Below are positions 58,062-64,000 of a DNA stretch of 64,000 bases, in pieces (position 1 is the stretch's first letter; every line of letters begins with the position of its first letter). The stretch lies in the NCBI RefSeq assembly GCF_005048155.1, contig NZ_SUMB01000021.1:1-64000 (forward strand). The letters are read 5' to 3'. Under the pieces are notes generated by a model, which saw only the letters and a program-made list of their open reading frames with translations, was not told the origin of the DNA and did no database searches. Both the position numbers and the translations under genes were made by a program. The DNA is from Streptomyces piniterrae (GTDB lineage Bacteria > Actinomycetota > Actinomycetes > Streptomycetales > Streptomycetaceae).

Positions 58062-60278
58062 GTGGAGAACGAGACCCACTACGCCGAGGCCGTTATCGAC
58101 AACGGTTCCTTCGGCACCCGCACCATCCGCTTCGAGACGGGCCGCCTGGCCAAGCAGGCCGCCGGCTCCGCCGTGGCGTACCTGGACGACGACACCATGG
58201 TGCTGTCGGCCACCTCCGCTTCCAAGACGCCCAAGGACCAGCTGGACTTCTTCCCGCTGACCGTCGACGTCGAGGAGCGGATGTACGCAGCCGGGAAGAT
58301 CCCCGGCTCCTTCTTCCGCCGTGAGGGCCGTCCCTCCGAGGACGCCGTCCTCACCTGCCGGCTCATCGACCGGCCGCTGCGCCCCTCGTTCAAGAAGGGC
58401 CTGCGCAACGAGATCCAGATCGTTGAGACGATCATGGCGCTCAACCCCGACCACCTCTACGACGTGGTCGCGATCAACGCCGCCTCCTGCTCCACGCAGC
58501 TGGCCGGCCTGCCCTTCTCGGGCCCGATCGGCGGCACCCGCGTCGCCCTGATCAACAACCAGTGGGTGGCGTTCCCGACCCACACCGAGCTGGAGAACGC
58601 CGTCTTCGACATGGTCGTGGCCGGCCGGGTCCTCCCGGACGGCGACGTCGCGATCATGATGGTCGAGGCCGAGGCCACCGAGAAGACCATCCAGCTGGTC
58701 AAGGACGGTGCCGAGGCGCCGACCGAGGAGGTCGTCGCCGCCGGTCTCGAGGCCGCCAAGCCCTTCATCAAGGTGCTGTGCAAGGCCCAGTCGGACCTCG
58801 CCGCCAAGGCCGCGAAGCCGACCGGCGAGTTCCCGGTCTTCCTCGACTACCAGGACGACGTCCTGGAGGCGCTGACCAAGGCCGTCAAGGACGAGCTCTC
58901 CCAGGCGCTGACCATCGCCGGCAAGCAGGACCGCGAGGCCGAGCTGGACCGCGTCAAGGCGCTGGCCGCCGAGAAGCTCCTGCCGGAGTTCGAGGGCCGC
59001 GAGAAGGAGATCTCCGCCGCCTACCGGTCGCTGACCAAGTCCCTGGTGCGCGAGCGCGTCATCAAGGACAAGGTCCGCATCGACGGCCGTGGCGTCACGG
59101 ACATCCGTACGCTCGCCGCCGAGGTCGAGGCGATCCCGCGGGTGCACGGCTCCGCCCTGTTCGAGCGTGGCGAGACCCAGATCCTGGGCGTCACCACCCT
59201 CAACATGCTCCGCATGGAGCAGCAGCTGGACACCCTCTCCCCGGTGACCCGCAAGCGCTACATGCACAACTACAACTTCCCGCCGTACTCCGTCGGTGAG
59301 ACCGGTCGCGTGGGCTCGCCCAAGCGCCGCGAGATCGGCCACGGCGCGCTGGCCGAGCGCGCCATCGTGCCGGTGCTGCCGACCCGCGAGGAGTTCCCGT
59401 ACGCGATCCGCCAGGTCTCCGAGGCGCTGGGCTCCAACGGCTCGACGTCCATGGGCTCGGTCTGCGCCTCCACCATGTCGCTGCTGAACGCCGGTGTGCC
59501 CCTCAAGGCCGCCGTCGCCGGTATCGCCATGGGCCTGATCTCCCAGGAGATCGACGGTCAGACGCACTACGTCGCCCTCACCGACATCCTCGGTGCGGAG
59601 GACGCCTTCGGCGACATGGACTTCAAGGTCGCCGGCACCAAGGAGTTCGTCACCGCGCTCCAGCTCGACACCAAGCTCGACGGCATCCCCGCCTCGGTCC
59701 TGGCCGCCGCGCTGAAGCAGGCCCGCGACGCCCGGCTGCACATCCTGGACGTCATGAACGAGGCCATCGACGTTCCGGACGAGATGTCCCCGAACGCCCC
59801 GCGGATCATCACCGTCAAGATCCCGGTGGACAAGATCGGTGAGGTCATCGGCCCCAAGGGCAAGATGATCAACCAGATCCAGGAGGACACCGGCGCCGAC
59901 ATCACGATCGAGGACGACGGCACCATCTACATCGGTGCCGCCGACGGCCCGGCCGCCGAGGCCGCCCGCGCCACGATCAACGGCATCGCCAACCCGACCA
60001 TGCCGGAGGTCGGCGAGCGCTACCTGGGCACGGTCGTCAAGACCACCACCTTCGGTGCGTTCGTCTCCCTGCTCCCCGGCAAGGACGGCCTGCTGCACAT
60101 CTCGCAGATCCGCAAGCTGGCCGGCGGCAAGCGCGTGGAGAACGTCGAGGACGTGCTCGCGGTGGGCGCCAAGGTCCAGGTCGAGATCGCCGAGATCGAC
60201 CAGCGCGGCAAGCTCTCGCTGATCCCCGTCATCGAGGGCGAAGAGGGCGACGACAAGAAGGACGACGCTGCCAAGTGA
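58062..60278 (+). CDS. pnp: Polyribonucleotide nucleotidyltransferase
   Basis: GTG 58062, with GAGGAG ~10 bases upstream, gives 738 residues, the usual actinobacterial length. Seen: first RNase PH domain (GRLAKQAAGSAVAYLDDDTMVLSA), a helical linker, second RNase PH domain (GRGVTDIRTLAAEVEAIPRVHGSALFERGETQ, ILGAEDAFGDMDFKVAGT), KH domain (VDKIGEVIGPKGKMINQI) and S1 domain (GTVVKTTTFGAFVSLLPGKDGLLHIS). It degrades RNA from the 3' end and also adds 3' tails in this group. The 4-base overlap (GTGA) with the next gene couples their translation. Confidence 0.97.
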   Translation: MENETHYAEAVIDNGSFGTRTIRFETGRLAKQAAGSAVAYLDDDTMVLSATSASKTPKDQLDFFPLTVDVEERMYAAGKIPGSFFRREGRPSEDAVLTCRLIDRPLRPSFKKGLRNEIQIVETIMALNPDHLYDVVAINAASCSTQLAGLPFSGPIGGTRVALINNQWVAFPTHTELENAVFDMVVAGRVLPDGDVAIMMVEAEATEKTIQLVKDGAEAPTEEVVAAGLEAAKPFIKVLCKAQSDLAAKAAKPTGEFPVFLDYQDDVLEALTKAVKDELSQALTIAGKQDREAELDRVKALAAEKLLPEFEGREKEISAAYRSLTKSLVRERVIKDKVRIDGRGVTDIRTLAAEVEAIPRVHGSALFERGETQILGVTTLNMLRMEQQLDTLSPVTRKRYMHNYNFPPYSVGETGRVGSPKRREIGHGALAERAIVPVLPTREEFPYAIRQVSEALGSNGSTSMGSVCASTMSLLNAGVPLKAAVAGIAMGLISQEIDGQTHYVALTDILGAEDAFGDMDFKVAGTKEFVTALQLDTKLDGIPASVLAAALKQARDARLHILDVMNEAIDVPDEMSPNAPRIITVKIPVDKIGEVIGPKGKMINQIQEDTGADITIEDDGTIYIGAADGPAAEAARATINGIANPTMPEVGERYLGTVVKTTTFGAFVSLLPGKDGLLHISQIRKLAGGKRVENVEDVLAVGAKVQVEIAEIDQRGKLSLIPVIEGEEGDDKKDDAAK

Positions 60279-61654
60279 CGTCCCGTAGCTCACAGGCGAC
60301 GGCCCGCACCTCTTCGGAGGGGCGGGCCGTCGCCCGTACCCAAACGCTTCTCAAGGGCACCGCCGGCGCCGGCACGGTCCGCCGGACCACCCTCCCCGGC
60401 GGCCTGCGGATCGTCACCGAGACCCTCCCGTCGGTACGCTCCGTCACCTTCGGCATCTGGGCACACGTCGGCTCCCGCGACGAGACCCCGTCCCTCAACG
60501 GCGCCACGCACTACCTGGAGCACCTGCTCTTCAAGGGCACCGAGCGGCGCAGCGCCCTGGACATCTCCGCCGCCATCGACGCGGTCGGCGGCGAGATGAA
60601 CGCCTTCACCGCGAAGGAGTACACCTGCTACTACGCGCGGGTGCTGGACGCGGATCTGCCGCTCGCCATCGACGTGGTGTGCGACATGCTCACCGGCTCG
60701 CTGATCGAGGCCGAGGACGTGGACGCCGAGCGCGGCGTCATCCTCGAAGAGATCGCGATGACCGAGGACGACCCGGGCGACTGCGTGCACGACCTGTTCG
60801 CGCACACCATGCTCGGCGACACCCCGCTCGGCCGCCCGGTCCTCGGCACCGTCGACACGGTCAACGCGCTCACCGCCGACCGCATCCGCCGCTTCTACAA
60901 GAAGCACTACGACCCCACCCACCTCGTCGTCACCGCCGCCGGCAACATCGACCACGCCAAGGTCGTCCGCCTCGTCCGCCGCGCCTTCGAGCGGGCCGGG
61001 GCGCTGAACCGGACCGACGCCACCCCGGTCGCCCCGCGTACCGGCAACCGCGCCATCCGCACCACCGGCCGCGTCGAGCTGCTCGGCCGCAAGACCGAGC
61101 AGGCCCATGTGATCCTCGGCGTGCCCGGCATGGCCCGCACGGACGACCGCCGCTGGGCGATGGGCGTCCTGAACACCGCACTGGGCGGCGGCATGTCGTC
61201 CCGCCTCTTCCAGGAGGTCCGCGAGAAGCGCGGCCTGGCCTACAGCGTGTACTCGTACACCTCGGGCTTCGCCGACTGCGGTCTCTTCGGCGTCTACGCG
61301 GGCTGTCGCCCCAACCAGGTGCACGACGTCCTCAAGATCTGCCGCGACGAGCTCGACACGGTGGCGTCCGAAGGACTCACCGACGACGAGGTCCGCCGCG
61401 CGATCGGCCAGCTCCGCGGCTCCACCGTCCTCGGTCTGGAGGACACCGGTGCGCTGATGCACCGGATCGGCAAGAGTGAGCTGTGCTGGGGGGAGCAGAT
61501 GTCGGTCGACGAGATGCTCGCCCGGATAGCGGCGGTCACCCCCGACGAGGTCCGTGAGGTGGCCCGCGAGGTCCTGGGCGCCCGCCCCTCGCTGTCCGTG
61601 ATCGGCCCGCTGAAGGACCGGCAGGCGGCCCGGCTGGACGACGCGGTCGCCTGA
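60275..61654 (+). CDS. M16-family (pitrilysin-like) zinc metallopeptidase
   Basis: GTG 60275 overlaps the pnp stop. The 459-residue protein has the inverted zinc motif HYLEHLLFKG (H79, E82, H83) and the downstream third ligand region DVDAERGVILEEIAM, then the R-Y-like substrate segment of the C-terminal M16 domain (GGGMSSRLFQEVREKRGLAYSVYSYTS). It is a processing-peptidase-like single-chain enzyme that should form dimers. The substrate is unknown; adjacency to pnp and dapB is common in Gram-positive bacteria. Confidence 0.93.
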   Translation: MTSRSSQATARTSSEGRAVARTQTLLKGTAGAGTVRRTTLPGGLRIVTETLPSVRSVTFGIWAHVGSRDETPSLNGATHYLEHLLFKGTERRSALDISAAIDAVGGEMNAFTAKEYTCYYARVLDADLPLAIDVVCDMLTGSLIEAEDVDAERGVILEEIAMTEDDPGDCVHDLFAHTMLGDTPLGRPVLGTVDTVNALTADRIRRFYKKHYDPTHLVVTAAGNIDHAKVVRLVRRAFERAGALNRTDATPVAPRTGNRAIRTTGRVELLGRKTEQAHVILGVPGMARTDDRRWAMGVLNTALGGGMSSRLFQEVREKRGLAYSVYSYTSGFADCGLFGVYAGCRPNQVHDVLKICRDELDTVASEGLTDDEVRRAIGQLRGSTVLGLEDTGALMHRIGKSELCWGEQMSVDEMLARIAAVTPDEVREVAREVLGARPSLSVIGPLKDRQAARLDDAVA

Positions 61655-61707
61655 CCACCACGGTCGTCCAGGGGCCGGCCCTAACCACCAAGAGAGAGCT
61701 GGAAACG

Positions 61708-62460
61708 ATGAGCAAGCTGCGCGTGGCCGTCCTCGGTGCCCGGGGACGCATCGGCTCCGAGGCCGTACGGGCCGTCGAGGCTGCCGAGGACATGGAACTG
61801 GTCGCCGCCCTCGGCCGGGGCGACAAGCTCGAAACGCTGGTCGAGGCCGAGGCGCAGGTCGTGGTCGAGCTGACCAACCCCGGCGCGGTGATGGGCAACC
61901 TCGACTTCTGCCTGCGGCACGGCATCCACGCGGTGGTCGGCACCACCGGCTGGACCGACGAGCGTCTCGCGCAGCTGCGCACCTCGCTCGCCGCCTCTCC
62001 CGGGGCGGGCGTCCTCATCGCCCCGAACTTCTCCATCGGCGCGGTGCTGACCATGCAGTTCGCGCAGCAGGCGGCCCGATTCTTCGAGTCCGTCGAGGTC
62101 ATCGAGCTGCACCACCCGAACAAGGCGGACGCCCCGTCGGGTACGGCGGCCCGTACGGCCCAGCTGATCGCCGCCGCCCGCGAGAAGGCGGGCTCCGCGC
62201 CCCAGCCGGACGCCACGACCACGGCGCTGGACGGCGCCCGCGGTGCGAACGTCGACGGGATCCCCGTCCACTCCGTACGGCTGCGCGGCCTGCTGGCGCA
62301 CCAGGAGGTGCTCCTGGGCGGCGAGGGGGAGACCCTCACCATCCGGCACGACTCCCTCCACCACAGCAGCTTCATGCCGGGCATCCTGCTCGGCGTACGC
62401 CGCGTGGTGACCACTCCGGGCCTGACCGTGGGCCTGGAAAACTTCCTCGACCTGGGCTGA
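61708..62460 (+). CDS. dapB: 4-hydroxy-tetrahydrodipicolinate reductase
   Basis: The 250-residue enzyme performs an NAD(P)H-dependent step in lysine and meso-diaminopimelate synthesis. Seen: nucleotide-binding loop LGARGRIGSEAV (from G10), VVGTTGWTDERL, APNFSIGAVL, and the catalytic motif HHPNKADAPSGTA with H135 and K139, then SVRLRGLLAHQEVLLGGEGETLTIRHDS. Length is normal. It lies 53 bp after the M16 peptidase gene on the same strand. Confidence 0.95.
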   Translation: MSKLRVAVLGARGRIGSEAVRAVEAAEDMELVAALGRGDKLETLVEAEAQVVVELTNPGAVMGNLDFCLRHGIHAVVGTTGWTDERLAQLRTSLAASPGAGVLIAPNFSIGAVLTMQFAQQAARFFESVEVIELHHPNKADAPSGTAARTAQLIAAAREKAGSAPQPDATTTALDGARGANVDGIPVHSVRLRGLLAHQEVLLGGEGETLTIRHDSLHHSSFMPGILLGVRRVVTTPGLTVGLENFLDLG

Positions 62461-62475
62461 CGGGCAGATCCGACG

Positions 62476-62934
62476 GTGCGCGCAAAGATCACTTACTTCG
62501 CCCTCGCGGCGGTTCTGGTCGTCTACTTCGTTCTGGTCGGCAGCCGTGGCGTCCTGCTCATCGAGCAGGGCACCGCGCTGACCGTCACCTTCGGGGTCGC
62601 CGTCCTGGTCCTGCCGTTCATCGGCCTCTGGTTCCTGTGGCACACCACCCAGTTCGCCCGTAAGGCGGACATGCTGTCGCGCGAACTGGAGGCCGAGGGC
62701 GGGCTGCCCGTCGATGAGCTGCGGCGCACCCCCGGTGGCCGGATCGACCGCGATTCGGCCGACGAGGTCTTCGCCAAGCGCCAGGCCGAAACGGAGGAGG
62801 CGCCGGGCGACTGGCGCACCTGGTTCCGACTCGCCGTCGCCTACCACGACGCCCGGGACACCCCACGCGCCCGCAAGGCCATGCAACGCGCGATCGCCCT
62901 GCACGAGAACAAGCCGGCCGGGACGACGGGCTGA
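62476..62934 (+). CDS. Small membrane protein with helical-repeat-like C-terminus
   Basis: From GTG 62476 the 152-residue protein has two transmembrane segments (ITYFALAAVLVVYFVLVGSRG and ALTVTFGVAVLVLPFIGLWFLW), then a charged linker, and a C-terminal stretch WFRLAVAYHDARDTPRARKAMQRAIALHEN that looks like a single tetratricopeptide-type repeat. It begins 15 bp after dapB, so it is probably co-transcribed. The function is unknown; conserved small membrane proteins of this layout occur next to dapB in Streptomyces relatives (context inference). Confidence 0.75.
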   Translation: MRAKITYFALAAVLVVYFVLVGSRGVLLIEQGTALTVTFGVAVLVLPFIGLWFLWHTTQFARKADMLSRELEAEGGLPVDELRRTPGGRIDRDSADEVFAKRQAETEEAPGDWRTWFRLAVAYHDARDTPRARKAMQRAIALHENKPAGTTG

Positions 62935-62998
62935 GCGGCTGCACGGAAGGCTTCCGACCGCACGCCCGGATGTACAGTTCGGGCGCAGCCGGCGGTCC

Positions 62999-63220
62999 GC
63001 ACTTGAGCACGGCGCAGATGGCCCGCCCGCACCTGAGCACGGGTGCGGGCGGGCCATCTGCACTTGAGCATGAGGGCGGACGGGGGTCGTCTGCGGGTCG
63101 TCTGCACTTGAGCATGAGGGCGGACGGGGGTCGTCTGCACGTGAGCACGGGCGCGGGCGGGCCCTCTGCACTTGAGTACGGGGTTGGGCGCCTCGTCCGC
63201 ACCTGAGCACGGGTGTGATC
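62999..63220. repeat. ~31 bp tandem-repeat array (7 units)
   Basis: Units start at 62999, 63029, 63060, 63104, 63137, 63168 and 63199 and begin GCAC(T/C/G)TGAGCA(C/T)G. Lengths are 30, 31, 44, 33, 31 and 31, and the last is partial. The first 33 bases of the 63060 unit and the 63104 unit are identical; the 44-base unit carries an 11-base internal duplication. Together with element copy B it fills the 471 bp non-coding stretch 62935-63405. There are no spacers, so it is not a CRISPR array. Confidence 0.9.
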
Positions 63221-63305
63221 GAGGGACACACGGGGAGTCGGCCGGGGGACGCACGGGTGGCGGAGCCGGGGGACGCACCCGGATACCGCTCCAGCACCCG
63301 CCCAT

Positions 63306-63397
63306 CCGGGGAATACCCGCCCCGCACCCCCACGTTGTGGACCCGCAGGGGGTCTTCGCATCCCCTAGGGGATCTGTTCGACCATCCCCTAAGGGTC
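63306..63397. repeat. Interspersed element, copy B
   Basis: The core 63333-63397 matches 12177-12241 at 62 of 65 bases. ATCCCCTAGGGGAT (63360-63373) is conserved; the second palindrome is changed in this copy, and another, GGGTCATGACCC (63393-63404), overlaps its end. It stops 8 bp from the end of the minus-strand PH-domain gene and follows a tandem-repeat array, the same arrangement as copy A. Confidence 0.85.
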
Positions 63398-63405
63398 ATG
63401 ACCCC

Positions 63406-63963
63406 CTAGCGGCGGTACTCCGCCGCCCACGCCTCCAGGGCGTCCGCTGCCCGCTCAAAGGCCGTGGGGCGGGACAGGAAGTCGCTGTTGTGGTCCGTCA
63501 CCACGACGCGCAGTGGCTCGCCCTGCACCCTTGCGACGACCACGGCCTGCCCCTGCACCGTCCGCGGCAGCCCCAGCCAGCGCACCGGCTGCTGGACCGT
63601 ACGGACCGACGCGACGGCGCTCCACGGCTCGGTGGTCGTACGCAGCAGCCCCACCTGTCGTAGGCCACTCGCGCTCACCCACACCCCCACACGCAGCAGA
63701 CGCACCGCGAGGGCAATCAGCACCACAGCCACCACCGCACACACCACAGCACCGGGCAGCGACCCGGCCATCGCGATGATCATGGCGGAGAGCAGGACGA
63801 ACGAGGCGAGCAGCAAAAACACCGCCGCCGTCCCCACCCGCCACGGTCCGGGGCGGTAGGGACGGCGCCAGTGGTCGGGCTCGTCATGCGGCAGCGGGGC
63901 CGATTCCGCGGCACGGCGGTCGAAATCGAGGTCGCGGTCGGCCGTCAGGAAGGGCAGGGGCAC
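63406..63963 (-). CDS. Bacterial PH-domain membrane protein
   Basis: The 185-residue protein (GTG 63963) has a charged N-terminal 40 residues ending in HWRRPYRPGPWRVG, two hydrophobic segments (TAAVFLLLASFVLLSAMIIAM and GAVVCAVVAVVLIALAVRLL), and then a bacterial PH-like domain: VGVWVSASGLRQVGLLRTTTEPWSAVASVRTVQQ and a GQAVVVARVQGEPLRVVVTDHNSDFLSRPTAFERAADALEAW end (quoted in part). Such proteins are conserved in actinobacteria; their role is unknown. The 37 bases to the window edge hold its upstream region. Confidence 0.8.
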   Translation of the reverse strand: MPLPFLTADRDLDFDRRAAESAPLPHDEPDHWRRPYRPGPWRVGTAAVFLLLASFVLLSAMIIAMAGSLPGAVVCAVVAVVLIALAVRLLRVGVWVSASGLRQVGLLRTTTEPWSAVASVRTVQQPVRWLGLPRTVQGQAVVVARVQGEPLRVVVTDHNSDFLSRPTAFERAADALEAWAAEYRR

Positions 63964-64000
63964 GGCTGATCCTCACTCATGGGCACGCTACGGAAGCTGT

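Noticed and set aside
57705..60293. 862-codon antisense frame opposite pnp
   Set aside because: It is the mirror of PNPase codons, with no start context or domain.
62999..63220. CRISPR-like array
   Set aside because: Units are contiguous, with no unique spacers and no cas genes; it is a minisatellite.

Overview
The window is a very GC-rich actinobacterial chromosome segment. Codon use, GTG starts, gene order (dxr-rseP-ispG, rimP-nusA-ylxR-infB-ylxP-rbfA-truB-ribF, rpsO-pnp-M16 protease-dapB) and a type VII secretion (ESX) locus with esxBA next to a long Gln/Pro-rich MinD/EspI-like ATPase all point to Streptomyces or a close relative. No rRNA, tRNA, CRISPR array or insertion sequence was seen.

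Region 1 (1-11.9 kb) is housekeeping metabolism: the 3' end of a PucR-type regulator, an aldehyde dehydrogenase, a long acyl-CoA dehydrogenase, the MEP-pathway genes dxr and ispG flanking an RseP-type intramembrane protease, two GNAT acetyltransferases and proS.

Region 2 (12-14.5 kb, minus strand) holds an aminoglycoside-phosphotransferase-fold protein that has lost its catalytic residues, a DUF4439 ferritin-like protein and a putative lipoprotein.

Region 3 (14.6-28.5 kb) is the translation/ribosome-maturation cluster from rimP to ribF. It is interrupted by a two-repeat membrane protein on the minus strand, which has a possibly leaderless promoter, and by a 1298-residue trypsin-like/STAND NTPase/helical-repeat protein whose protease serine and P-loop lysine are both replaced.

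Region 4 (28.5-57.3 kb) is the type VII secretion locus. Core parts are EccE, EccB, EccC (three FtsK/SpoIIIE ATPase domains), EccD, EsxB, EsxA and mycosin MycP. Accessory parts are the EspI-like ATPase, two extra tandem mycosins (the second frameshifted), several small helical-hairpin or WXG100 proteins, a Gly-rich probable substrate, a CpnT-like N-terminal protein without a visible toxin domain, a SUKH-4-type immunity protein with what looks like a decayed deaminase domain, and a translationally coupled P-loop protein. Strong hairpins divide the locus into short transcripts.

Region 5 (57.4-64 kb) is rpsO-pnp-M16 peptidase-dapB, a small membrane protein and a bacterial PH-domain membrane protein.

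The most unusual non-coding signal is a 65 bp element present twice (12.18 and 63.33 kb; 62 of 65 bases identical, with similarity extending to about 92 bp). Each copy lies between convergent genes just 3' of a minus-strand gene and directly beside a short tandem-repeat array.
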